In this document: positions 26,245 through 34,990 of the stretch, piece by piece
Position numbering within the stretch: position 1 is the stretch's first letter
Layout: each line of letters begins with the position of its first letter
Source: UBA5972 sp964567685
GTDB lineage: Bacteria; Pseudomonadota; Alphaproteobacteria; Rhodobacterales; Rhodobacteraceae
Direction: 5' to 3'
DNA: 64,000 nucleotides
NCBI GenBank assembly: GCA_964567685.1
Contig: CAZMNO010000007.1
Span: 1 to 64,000 of the forward strand
Program-made: the position numbers and the translations under genes
The notes under the pieces: model-generated
What the model saw: only the letters and a program-made list of their open reading frames with translations
Told to the model about the DNA's origin: nothing
The model's database searches: none

Positions 26245-26327
26245 GTGCGCCTGATGGGTGAAGTCTGCCCTGATACCGACAGTCCTTTCGGACGACTCAT
26301 TTGAGAAAAACGCCAAGGGCGAAGCCC

Positions 26328-26469
26328 GCCGCGCATCGCCGACGCGCACCCACGCGGCGGCGATTGGCTGAAGTAGGCGCAAGGCTGAGAGGTCGCACGC
26401 GTTTGATTGGTATAAAGTGGTGGAACATAGACGTTCGGATCGCCTCCGCGCGCGTCGGCAATGCGCGGC
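26328..26469. repeat. 20-base inverted repeat in a 339-base noncoding gap
   Basis: Gap 26245-26583 holds no supported gene. Its clearest structure is an inverted repeat: the arm at 26328-26347 is the reverse complement of 26450-26469 with one mismatch, 102 bases apart. The span between is GC-rich at its start and ends. Open frames crossing it on the minus strand run into the upstream gene and have Arg/Ala/Ser-rich low-quality translations, so none is called. It may be a degenerate mobile element or a structured RNA. Confidence 0.6.
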
Positions 26470-26583
26470 TCGTTGCCAAATGGCCAATCATCCACTCAGA
26501 GGCCGAATCCGGCCGATTAGCAAAGACCCTCTAAAAGTCATACGAGTGGATCGATGCTATTAAAGCCAGATGCGGGACGCAGA

Positions 26584-29500
26584 CTATTCCCTCCACATCT
26601 GCCGAAAAACCACTGCAGAAACCGCAATTGCGCCCAGACAAATCACCGCCATTGCCAACACAAAAACAGCCAGTGCAAGCAGCGCCGGTGCGGCATTTCC
26701 AAGCTCGCCCGCCAGATAAACCATCGGCGCTGACAATGCGCCGTAAAGCGCATAATGCCCCACACTCAAAGCGAAAACCACCGCGCCCAGCGCCATCGCC
26801 GCAAGCAAGATCAACCGCTGCGACCAGACCACATGCCGCCCCGTCAGCATCCTGCGAAAACCCCGCATTCTGATCGCAATATCACGCTGAACCGCCAGAA
26901 GTGAAGGCACGACCAGCAAGACCAGCACCAGCCCGAACCCCAGCCCATAGCAAAGCGTAATCACCGTCGGTTTCAAAAACTGCGCCTGACGGGAGGTTTC
27001 AAACAACAGCGGCATCAACCCAAGAACAGTCGTCAAAGTGGTCAGCAACACCGGCCTCAACCTGTCGCGCGCGCCGTCCAGAATGGCCGTCGTGATATCG
27101 CGGTCTTCTGCATATTCATCAACTGTGCCCACCAAAACAATGGAATCATTGATGATAATCCCGGTCATCCCGATCAAGCCTACAACTGTGAACATCGACA
27201 AGGGAATATCCCAGGCATTGTGACCATAGATCGTGCCGACCAGACCAAACGGTATAACCGCCATCACAACCGCTGGCCGCGTCCAGCTTGAGAATATCCA
27301 GGCGAGCGTCAGATAGATACCGATCAGCGCCAGTGTGAACCCCAGCTGTGCATCCGCCAGAAACTCGTTTTCCTGCTCCGACAATCCGGCCATGCGCCAG
27401 GCCACTCCATAGCTGCTTTCAATTTCCGGCAGAATATCGTTGCGCAACACCGTCATGATCTCTTCCGCCCGGCGTGGATCGTCTTCGGATACATCACCCG
27501 TGACCGACAACACCCGCAATCCATCTTCCCTGAGGACCGAGGCGAAACCGACCTTGGTCGTGACCGTGACGATATCGGCAAGCGGCACATAAGCCCCTGC
27601 CGGTGTGCGCATCATGGTTCGGTCCAGAAAATCGGCTGTCATCGCGTCATCAGGCAACTGCACCCGGATATCGGCCGAACGCACACCCAAAGGATAACTC
27701 GCCGCTGTTATGCCGTTCAGGCGCTGCCGCAATTCGCGGCCAAGCGCATCAATGGTAAACCCCAGAGCCTGCCCCTGAGGGGTCAGATCAAGGATCAGTT
27801 CGTCCTTGTCATAGGCCAGATCGTCTTCCAGCGACGAAACCTCGGGAAACTGTACAAGTGCCGTTTTCAGAGCCTCAGAAGCAGCTTTCAGCTTCTGCGC
27901 AGTGGCGCCGAACAATTGCACATCAATTGAATCGCCCCCCGGTCCTGAGCGCCAGCCGCGGAAACTGAGGGTTTCCAGCAAAGGGTGGCGGATGACGCTG
28001 TCCTGCAATTCGCCAAGAAACTGAAACGAGGAATAGGGGCGCAGATCCGCGTCGATCAACTCGATCGAAATCGCCCCCAACAGATCTTTTTCCTTGGTCG
28101 CCTCGCCTGACAGGCCACGCCCGGCAGTTCCGCCCAGTTCTGCCATCACGAAATTGACCGGGTTGGTACCAAACTCCGCCTCATATTTCTCGCCCAGCGC
28201 GTTGGCGGCTCGCTGTAATTCGCGCATCATTTCCTTGGTGTCCTGGCGATCTGCCCCCGGCACCATGGCGAAATTCCCGGTGATCGAACCGCGCTCGGGC
28301 GCATTGAAAAAGCGCCAGGTCACATCACCCGCGATGAACAGATTAACCTGTGACGCCAGCACCAGAACAACCGCTGCCAGCACCGGATAGCGCAGCCAGA
28401 TGACCCAACCCATTGCCGGGCGGAACACATGGTCACGGAACCAGGAAAAACCGATGTTGAACACGTGGCTTGGCCAGTCATACCAATGGCGCTTTTTCGC
28501 CGCTTCAAGTGCGTGGCTCATGTGGTGCGGAAGGATCAGGAAACACTCCATCAGCGAGGCCAGCAACACCACGATCACGGTAAACGGAATATCGGCGATC
28601 AACGAGCCGAACCGCCCCCTTATCGCGGTGAGGGCAAAAAACGCGATCACCGTTGTGATCGTCGCCGAAATCACCGGCGACGCCATCCGCCGCGCCGCGT
28701 TTTCTGCCGCATTAACCGGGCTTTCACCCAATCGCCGGGCGCGGAAATCGGCGTGCTCACCAACCACAATCGCATCGTCAACGACAATGCCCAGCGTGAT
28801 GATCAGCGCAAACAGCGACACCATGTTGATCGTCAGACCCGAGACATACATCAGGGCAATTGCAGCCGACATCGCCACCGGAATACCGGCAGCCACCCAA
28901 AAGGCCGTGCGTGCGTTCAGGAACAAAAACAACAGCAAAACCACCAGCCCCAGCCCGACCGCGCCATTGTCCAGAAGGATATCCAGACGATCACTGATCG
29001 CCTCGGCCCGCGTGCGGATAAGCCTGACCTTGACCCCTTCCGGCAAGGTTCGCTCAAGCTCGGCAGCCACCTCCGTCACCGTGGCCTGCAACGAGATCGC
29101 ATCCCCCTGATCGGCCCGGTCCACCCGGATCGATATCGCCGGATCATCCCCGACGAAATAGCTGCGTTCGCGGGTGACACCGCTGACTTTGATCTCTGCC
29201 AGATCACTGACATAGAGTTTGGAACCATCCGCATTCGAGCGCAAAACAACCGCCCCGATCTCGTCAGCACTGCGCTTGGCAATACCGGTGCGTACCCGCG
29301 CCGACCCGCCTGCAACATCACCTGCCGGATCAACCTCAGCTTCCGCACCAACCGCCTCGGCGATCTGGGCGAGACGGATATCATGCCGGATCAGGGCAGC
29401 CTCGCTCACCTCGACGGTTGTTTCAGGCGCGCTGACACCGCGGATCGTGGTGCGCGTCACACCTTGCCGAAAGAGCAGGGTGACGAACTCATCGGCAAAT

Positions 29501-29997
29501 CGGGCAAGCTGATCGGTGGAAACCGGCCCGGTGATCACGACATCGGTCACCCGGTCACGCCAGTTGGCACGGGTTACCGTGGGCTCCTCGGCCTCGGCAG
29601 GCAGCCCCGTCACACCGTCAACGGCGACTTTCACGTCTTCGCCGGCGCGCGCCATGTCATAGCCCGGCTCAAATTCCAACCGTATCGAGGCGCGGCCTTC
29701 GTAAGAAGTTGAATTCGTGGTCTTGACCCCTTCAACCACCAGCAACGACGGTTCCAGAAGCTGGACAATCGCATTGTCGACATCCTCCGGACCGGCGCCT
29801 TCCCAGACAACCGTTACGACAACCCTTTCGATAACCACGTCAGGAAAAAACTGCGACCGTATCTTGGTGGCTGCAATGACCCCCAGAACAATCATCACGA
29901 CCAGCATCAGGTTGGCCGCTGTCCGGTGACGGGTGAAGTAGGACAAAAGGCCTGTGGCCGGTTTTGCCGATGCACCCCGCGCTGCCATATCAGCCAC
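26584..29997 (-). CDS. RND efflux pump permease (AcrB-like)
   Basis: An 1137-residue inner-membrane transporter of the RND superfamily, with two sets of six membrane helices and two large periplasmic loops. The proton-relay GIVVDDAIVVGEH with paired Asp near residues 404-405 is present in helix 4, and INDSIVLVGT marks the second half near 950. It would form a trimer driven by proton motive force and export drugs, metals or lipids; substrate unknown. Its start overlaps the stop of the adaptor gene by 8 bases, so they are translated together. An outer-membrane channel gene is not present here. Confidence 0.95.
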   Translation of the reverse strand: MADMAARGASAKPATGLLSYFTRHRTAANLMLVVMIVLGVIAATKIRSQFFPDVVIERVVVTVVWEGAGPEDVDNAIVQLLEPSLLVVEGVKTTNSTSYEGRASIRLEFEPGYDMARAGEDVKVAVDGVTGLPAEAEEPTVTRANWRDRVTDVVITGPVSTDQLARFADEFVTLLFRQGVTRTTIRGVSAPETTVEVSEAALIRHDIRLAQIAEAVGAEAEVDPAGDVAGGSARVRTGIAKRSADEIGAVVLRSNADGSKLYVSDLAEIKVSGVTRERSYFVGDDPAISIRVDRADQGDAISLQATVTEVAAELERTLPEGVKVRLIRTRAEAISDRLDILLDNGAVGLGLVVLLLFLFLNARTAFWVAAGIPVAMSAAIALMYVSGLTINMVSLFALIITLGIVVDDAIVVGEHADFRARRLGESPVNAAENAARRMASPVISATITTVIAFFALTAIRGRFGSLIADIPFTVIVVLLASLMECFLILPHHMSHALEAAKKRHWYDWPSHVFNIGFSWFRDHVFRPAMGWVIWLRYPVLAAVVLVLASQVNLFIAGDVTWRFFNAPERGSITGNFAMVPGADRQDTKEMMRELQRAANALGEKYEAEFGTNPVNFVMAELGGTAGRGLSGEATKEKDLLGAISIELIDADLRPYSSFQFLGELQDSVIRHPLLETLSFRGWRSGPGGDSIDVQLFGATAQKLKAASEALKTALVQFPEVSSLEDDLAYDKDELILDLTPQGQALGFTIDALGRELRQRLNGITAASYPLGVRSADIRVQLPDDAMTADFLDRTMMRTPAGAYVPLADIVTVTTKVGFASVLREDGLRVLSVTGDVSEDDPRRAEEIMTVLRNDILPEIESSYGVAWRMAGLSEQENEFLADAQLGFTLALIGIYLTLAWIFSSWTRPAVVMAVIPFGLVGTIYGHNAWDIPLSMFTVVGLIGMTGIIINDSIVLVGTVDEYAEDRDITTAILDGARDRLRPVLLTTLTTVLGLMPLLFETSRQAQFLKPTVITLCYGLGFGLVLVLLVVPSLLAVQRDIAIRMRGFRRMLTGRHVVWSQRLILLAAMALGAVVFALSVGHYALYGALSAPMVYLAGELGNAAPALLALAVFVLAMAVICLGAIAVSAVVFRQMWRE

Positions 29998-31459
29998 CCA
30001 TCCGGGCTTCGATCCTGGCGATCATGGCTGCCGGAACCTTGTCCTGTTTCAGCCGCGTGATAATGCGTTCCTTGGCGTCTGCCGGAATTCTTTTGTTGTT
30101 TTGGATAAAGTTCAGCAAAGCAGCGCGACGTTCCTCGCTCAACTCGATCATTTCAGGCGCTGCTGGCTCTGCCGCATCGGCCCCTTCACGGCGCACCGGC
30201 TTCACCCTGATCCCTTCCCCCAGAAATGGCGAGCGGGCCTCAACCACCTCTCGACCGGCAAGACCACGCCCGCGCAGGATGACCAGATCGCCCTGCTTGC
30301 GCAAAACTTCGGACTGTACCTCGACCAGACGATCATTTTCACCAAGCACCAGAACCTTTCCCGCTGCGTCAACCGCAACCGCAGGCAGAATTACCGTGTT
30401 TTCAATCGGGGGTTCTGAAACCTCGACGGTGACGAAATCGCCGGGCCTGAACCGCGCTGCACCTTCGCCGGGCAGTTGCGCAAATACCTGCCGTCCGGTC
30501 TGGCCTTCGCCAACCTCGGCGCTGACCCTCTCGATAGTACCTTGGGCAATCACGTTATCTCCGAACATATCAAGCGTGACCGTCACCGCGCCCTTCGCCA
30601 CGCCCTGATTGGCCGCGATCAGACGGGCGAACTGCGTGGTGGAAACGCGGAAAGATACTTCCAGTGCACCCGGATCAATCAATCGCCCGATCTTTTCGTT
30701 GGTGCTGACCAGCCCTCCCTGAACCACACTGACCGTCGATAGAATGCCGTCAAATTCCGCATAAATTTCCGTATTTGCCAGCCGACGCTCAGCCTCATCC
30801 AGCCGGATCTGTTGCCGTGCCGCCGCCGTGGCCGCCCGGTTGACACGCGCCGCGGCCGAGGCTTCCGCCTGCCGCTTGCCCAACACGGCCTGACGGGCCG
30901 AGGCTTGCGCCAGGGCCGCCGTCTCAACCGCCGCTTCCGTTCCCACACCCCGCTCGCGCAGGTTTCGCTGGCGTTCCAGTGCTGCTTCTCGCAACGTCAC
31001 CTGATCTCGTGCCGCCAGCAATTCATCGCCCGCCAATAACAACGCCGCCTTGGCTTCTCTTTCTTCAGCCTTGGCTTCGTTCATCTCGGTTTCAGCCAGA
31101 TCAAGTGCGGTCTGCGCGTCCGCCGGATCAAGCCGGATCAGCAATTCCCCTTCGCTTACCTGCCCGCCTTCAACAAAGCTTGCGGACATTTCAAGGATCG
31201 TGCCGCTGATCGGTGCACGCAGGTCGAGCGTGCGGCGACTGCGAACCTCGCCAAAGGCGCGGATTGTCGGGTTGGCCGTCACCATCTCTGCAAGGATCAC
31301 GTTAACCGCAAAAACCCGCTCGCGCGCCGGACGCGCCTTGCTTTCACTGGCCCAGCGCTCTTCCAGCGTCGTGCGCACCGATCCAGCCGCCAAGGCCAGC
31401 AGACCAATCGTGATCGCCAGCAAAAACAGACCCATCAAAGAGCGTTGCATGAATTTCAA
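29990..31459 (-). CDS. RND efflux periplasmic adaptor (membrane fusion protein)
   Basis: A 489-residue membrane fusion protein. One N-terminal helix (about 10-28) anchors it, followed by a barrel-sandwich region (LDLRAPISGTILEM), a long Ala/Arg/Glu-rich coiled-coil hairpin (about 113-220) and beta-barrel segments. It links the RND permease at 26584-29997 to an outer-membrane channel. TTG at 31457-31459 follows GGAGGTGG with good spacing; an ATG 9 bases later is the alternative. A C-terminal tail (about 435-489) rich in helices is longer than usual and may be a species-specific addition. Confidence 0.93.
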   Translation of the reverse strand: MKFMQRSLMGLFLLAITIGLLALAAGSVRTTLEERWASESKARPARERVFAVNVILAEMVTANPTIRAFGEVRSRRTLDLRAPISGTILEMSASFVEGGQVSEGELLIRLDPADAQTALDLAETEMNEAKAEEREAKAALLLAGDELLAARDQVTLREAALERQRNLRERGVGTEAAVETAALAQASARQAVLGKRQAEASAAARVNRAATAAARQQIRLDEAERRLANTEIYAEFDGILSTVSVVQGGLVSTNEKIGRLIDPGALEVSFRVSTTQFARLIAANQGVAKGAVTVTLDMFGDNVIAQGTIERVSAEVGEGQTGRQVFAQLPGEGAARFRPGDFVTVEVSEPPIENTVILPAVAVDAAGKVLVLGENDRLVEVQSEVLRKQGDLVILRGRGLAGREVVEARSPFLGEGIRVKPVRREGADAAEPAAPEMIELSEERRAALLNFIQNNKRIPADAKERIITRLKQDKVPAAMIARIEARMGG

Positions 31460-31557
31460 CAGTCACCACCTCCGAAAAAGGTGCCGCTTGGGCAGGGCGC
31501 AAGCCTATCACCACGTGTGGGTAAGTCCAACTCTATGGAGTTAAACGATTTGTGAGG

Positions 31558-32100
31558 CTATTTCCGTCGCTTGTTTTCTTCAAGCCGTGGCATGATTTCC
31601 ACAAAATTGCACGGCGGGTGCCGGTAATCGAACTGATGCACCAGAATATCGTCCCATCCGTCCTTGCAGGCCCCGGTCGATCCCGGCAGGGCAAACATAT
31701 AAGTCCCGTTCACCACACCACCACAGGCGCGGGACTGCACCGCCGAGGTGCCGATTTTCTGCATGGAGATCATGGTGAACATGGTTGAAAACGCATCAAT
31801 CTCTTTTTCATAGACATCCCGATGCGCCTCGACCGTGACATCACGCCCCGTCAGACCGGTACCACCGGTCGAAATTACCGCATCGATCCCCGGATTCTTC
31901 GACCACTCCATCAACAGCGCCGCAATCTCGCTGCGCTCGTCGCGCAAAACCTGACGATCCGCCACCGCATGACCGGCACCCTCGATCCGGTCAACCAGCG
32001 TCTGACCCGACCGATCCTCGGCAAGCGAGCGGCTGTCTGACACGGTCAGTACCGCGATGTTGAGCGGGATGAACGGGTTCCCCTCGCCGATTTTTGACAT
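31558..32100 (-). CDS. moaB: Molybdenum cofactor biosynthesis protein MoaB
   Basis: A 180-residue MogA/MoaB-fold protein. NIAVLTVSDSRSLAEDRSGQ at the N-terminus, STGGTGLTGRDVT (about 87-99) and FALPGSTGACKDGWD are diagnostic. The family adenylates molybdopterin before molybdate insertion. The ATG at 32098-32100 is used; a TTG just upstream is unlikely. It lies 4 bases after the uracil-DNA glycosylase stop on the same strand, so the two are cotranscribed. moaD and moaE lie at 44621-45305. Confidence 0.94.
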   Translation of the reverse strand: MSKIGEGNPFIPLNIAVLTVSDSRSLAEDRSGQTLVDRIEGAGHAVADRQVLRDERSEIAALLMEWSKNPGIDAVISTGGTGLTGRDVTVEAHRDVYEKEIDAFSTMFTMISMQKIGTSAVQSRACGGVVNGTYMFALPGSTGACKDGWDDILVHQFDYRHPPCNFVEIMPRLEENKRRK

Positions 32101-32104
32101 CAAA

Positions 32105-32896
32105 TTACCCTTTCAGTCTTGCGCGCAAATTCAAGAGATCAGCCCAGGCCTCGCGCTTGGCAATGGGGTTGCGTAACAGATAGGCCGGATGAAACATCGG
32201 CAGGGCCGGCAGGCCGAAAACCTCGGTCCAGTTGCCGCGCAGCCGGGTGATACCCCGACGGCCCAGCAAAGCCTGACAGGCAATATTTCCCATCGGCACA
32301 AGAATATCAGGTGCTGCCAGCTTGATATGCCGCTCCAAAAACGGTTTCAGCATGGCAATCTCTTCCGGCAGCGGATCGCGGTTTTGCGGCGGACGCCAGG
32401 GCAGGACATTGGCGATGTAAACCGCCTGATCCGCCTCACTTGCCTTGCGCGACAGATCAATCGCCGCCAGCATCTTGTCCAAAAGCTGTCCGGCACGCCC
32501 GACAAAAGGAAACCCTTCGATATCCTCGTCCCGCCCCGGAGCCTCGCCAACGATCATCACCCGCGCCACCGGGTTGCCATCAGAAAACACCAGATTGCGC
32601 GCGCCTTTTTTCAACTCGCAATGTTCAAAGCCTGCCAATGCCGTTTTCAAAGCGTTCAGATCAGCGGCCCCGGCAGCCATTTCCTGCGCCACGCTAACGG
32701 CCTCTGCACCCTTATCGGGGTCAGGTTCGGCAGGTCGGGGGGATGGTTTGGGTGCGGGTTTGGGTGCAGCGGCCAAAGCCTCAGCCTTAACCTCATAACG
32801 GTTCACCGGCGCATCGCCAATCGCCTCGGTTGCGCCAAGGTCGATCTGCCAGCGAAGCGCGTCAAGCGCCTGATCAAACTCCAGTTCCGCACTCAT
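32105..32896 (-). CDS. Uracil-DNA glycosylase, family 4-like, Fe-S cysteines mostly lost
   Basis: A 263-residue protein of the UDG superfamily. GEAPGRDEDIEGFPFVG (118-133) is the catalytic motif A and HPAYLLR (236-242) is motif B. A Pro/Ala/Lys-rich linker (about 40-63) precedes the core. Family 4 enzymes remove uracil from DNA and carry a 4Fe-4S cluster. Aligned by eye with the Thermus enzyme, three of four cluster cysteines are replaced (Phe90, Trp167, Leu183) and only Cys93 remains, so a cluster is unlikely. It is cotranscribed with moaB. Confidence 0.88.
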   Translation of the reverse strand: MSAELEFDQALDALRWQIDLGATEAIGDAPVNRYEVKAEALAAAPKPAPKPSPRPAEPDPDKGAEAVSVAQEMAAGAADLNALKTALAGFEHCELKKGARNLVFSDGNPVARVMIVGEAPGRDEDIEGFPFVGRAGQLLDKMLAAIDLSRKASEADQAVYIANVLPWRPPQNRDPLPEEIAMLKPFLERHIKLAAPDILVPMGNIACQALLGRRGITRLRGNWTEVFGLPALPMFHPAYLLRNPIAKREAWADLLNLRARLKG

Positions 32897-33008
32897 GAAG
32901 CAGGGATTCCTTTCGCTGCGAAACTACGCCTGCCCCTTGCTGGCGTAAATCCCTTGTTTGCCGCACCCCCGCCCCCTATAACCCAGGCGATAGCAGTCGG
33001 ATGAATGA

Positions 33009-33962
33009 ATGGTCTTTGCCGCAAAGCACCTGTTAGGGATCGAGCCTTTGTCAAAGGACGACATCCTGTCCATTCTCGATCTGGCCGATCACTATGTCAG
33101 CCTCAACCGCCAGTCCAACAAACATGCGGACGCGCTTACCGGGCTGACTCAGATCAACATGTTCTTTGAAAATTCCACCCGCACGCAGGCGTCATTTGAA
33201 CTCGCCGGCAAACGGCTGGGGGCGGATGTGATGAACATGGCGATGCAGACCAGCTCGATCAAAAAGGGCGAAAGTCTGATCGACACGGCGCTGACGCTGA
33301 ACGCCATGCGCCCCGATCTTCTGGTCGTGCGCCACCCCTCTGCCGGGGCGGTTAATCTTCTGGCCGACAAAGTGAATTGCGCCGTGCTCAATGCCGGTGA
33401 CGGGCGCCACGAACATCCGACGCAGGCCCTGCTTGACGCCCTGACCATCCGCCGCGCAAAAGGGCGGCTGCACCGCCTCAATATCGCCATTTGCGGCGAC
33501 ATCACGCACTCCCGCGTTGCCCGTTCCAACATCATGCTTCTGGGCAAGATGGAAAACCGCATCCGCCTTATTGGCCCGAAAACACTGATGCCCTCAGGCA
33601 TCGGGGATTTCGGCGTCGAGGTTTACGACGACATGCGCCAGGGGCTGAAAGACGTTGACGTGGTGATGATGCTGCGGTTGCAAAAGGAACGGATGGATGG
33701 CGGCTTCATCCCGTCAGAGCGCGAGTTTTATCACCGCTACGGGCTTGATTTCGAAAAACTGAGCCACGCCAAGGACGACGCCATCGTCATGCACCCCGCC
33801 CCGATGAACCGCGGTGTGGAAATCGACGGAACTCTGGCCGACGACATCAACCGTTCCGTCATTCAGGAGCAGGTGGAAATGGGCGTCGCCGTGCGCATGG
33901 CAGCAATGGACCTGCTGGCACGAAATCTGCGCGCGACCGAAGATAAGGGAGTGATGGTATGA
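33009..33962 (+). CDS. pyrB: Aspartate carbamoyltransferase catalytic subunit
   Basis: A 317-residue enzyme of pyrimidine synthesis that joins carbamoyl phosphate and aspartate. The carbamoyl-phosphate motif FFENSTRT lies at 52-59, GDGRHEHPTQALLD at about 130-143 and the aspartate-loop HPAPMNRG near 262-269. It is a trimer-forming catalytic chain without a regulatory pyrI partner here. The final bases overlap the next gene's ATG (ATGA, 33959-33962). The pyrC-like gene downstream at 34987 lacks catalytic residues and may act as its structural partner. Confidence 0.96.
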   Translation: MVFAAKHLLGIEPLSKDDILSILDLADHYVSLNRQSNKHADALTGLTQINMFFENSTRTQASFELAGKRLGADVMNMAMQTSSIKKGESLIDTALTLNAMRPDLLVVRHPSAGAVNLLADKVNCAVLNAGDGRHEHPTQALLDALTIRRAKGRLHRLNIAICGDITHSRVARSNIMLLGKMENRIRLIGPKTLMPSGIGDFGVEVYDDMRQGLKDVDVVMMLRLQKERMDGGFIPSEREFYHRYGLDFEKLSHAKDDAIVMHPAPMNRGVEIDGTLADDINRSVIQEQVEMGVAVRMAAMDLLARNLRATEDKGVMV

Positions 33963-34426
33963 GCGTTCATGACGATATCTACATGCCTTTTTGGCGCAAG
34001 TTCAGTTCAAACCCCTTAGGACCCTGCAAATTCACAAATCGCGAACCCGAACCAAAGACCAACAAAGACAGATTTGGTTACATGGTTTTAGGAGAAAAAA
34101 TCGGTCTAGGTTTCCGCCCTATTGGAACAGTATCAAAGCAAAAAAATAGACTGGGCGTTGAGCTAATCACATCCAGTATGACGGGTAGAGAATTCGCGAA
34201 GAGCAATTTTAGTGCAATCATCCCCCCAAAACTCGGGAACCAAGTTGCAACACTTGAATATCCCGGCGACGAAACAAAGATTTCGATCACTTGGAGCCCA
34301 GTCGACATCGGAGACGAAAAACAGTGGCCTGCTTACTTCCTGTGGATCAGACTGGGAATTCACACTCTCGCTGATGTGTACGAGCCTCATATTGCCGGGT
34401 ACGGTGAAGGTAGCTCTTATGGGTGA
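33959..34426 (+). CDS. DUF4268-like hypothetical protein in the pyr operon
   Basis: A 155-residue protein whose pattern (DDIYMPFWRKF at the start, RLGVELITS, EWPAYFLWIR-like WPAYFLWIRLGIHTLADVYEP) resembles the DUF4268 family, whose members sit beside restriction-like genes in some genomes. The match is by eye and tentative. Its DNA is visibly AT-richer than pyrB (25 G/C in the 60 bases at 34081 against 34 in the 60 at 33481), suggesting later insertion. Its ATG overlaps the pyrB stop, so it is translated with it. No nuclease motif is obvious. Confidence 0.65.
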   Translation: MSVHDDIYMPFWRKFSSNPLGPCKFTNREPEPKTNKDRFGYMVLGEKIGLGFRPIGTVSKQKNRLGVELITSSMTGREFAKSNFSAIIPPKLGNQVATLEYPGDETKISITWSPVDIGDEKQWPAYFLWIRLGIHTLADVYEPHIAGYGEGSSYG

Positions 34427-34468
34427 GTCTTGTTTCCTTAGATCGCGCGATAATAGGGGAGAGCGGAT

Positions 34469-34990
34469 GTGACCACCCCCGGCTGGGAAGGCATACTGGA
34501 CACAGACGAGGAAATCGTCTGGCAGGGCCGCCCGGGCGGCAAGGTGGTCTTGCGTGCGGGCAATATCGTGACGTTGCTCTTCGGGCTGTTCTTTGCCGGG
34601 TTCGCCGCTGTCTGGATGCTTACGGCCTCGATGGCGGGAGGATTCTTCTGGATGTTCGGCCTGATCCATTTCTTCGTCGGTCTCAGCGTGGCTTTCGGCG
34701 CGATCTACTGGAACGCCATCAAGCGCCGCAACAGCTGGTACACGCTCACCAACAAGCGCGCCTTTATTGCCAGCAATATGCCTCTGGTTGGAAAGAAACT
34801 GAAATCCTATCCGATTACTGCCGCGACGACGCTTGATTTTCAGGATGGTGATCCCGCCTCGATCTTTTTCGCAACCGAAACCCGAAGCACCAAGAACGGC
34901 ACGCGCACCGTGCCCGTCGGGTTTGAACGCATCAAAGACGGGCGTGCGGTTTATAAGAAATTCCGCGATGTGCAGAAAAGTGCGGCATGA
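34469..34990 (+). CDS. Membrane protein with bacterial PH-like domain
   Basis: A 173-residue protein with two membrane helices (about 29-52 and 56-80) followed by a C-terminal domain beginning NSWYTLTNKRAFIAS, typical of bPH2/YdbS-type proteins. The family binds no known ligand; the fold is thought to be a protein or lipid-contact module. GTG at 34469 follows AGGGGAGAGCGGAT, a good ribosome binding site. Its stop overlaps the pyrC-like start by 4 bases. Function in a pyrimidine operon is unknown. Confidence 0.8.
   Translation: MTTPGWEGILDTDEEIVWQGRPGGKVVLRAGNIVTLLFGLFFAGFAAVWMLTASMAGGFFWMFGLIHFFVGLSVAFGAIYWNAIKRRNSWYTLTNKRAFIASNMPLVGKKLKSYPITAATTLDFQDGDPASIFFATETRSTKNGTRTVPVGFERIKDGRAVYKKFRDVQKSAA

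Noticed and set aside
26020..26487. 155-codon minus-strand frame crossing the 26.3 kb noncoding region
   Set aside because: It overlaps the end of the DsbD-N gene, has Arg/Ala/Ser-rich low-complexity content and no ribosome binding site. The inverted repeat inside argues against a coding role.
28429..29712. 427-codon plus-strand frame inside the RND permease gene
   Set aside because: The minus-strand gene has the complete permease with intact motifs. The plus frame has no recognisable fold.
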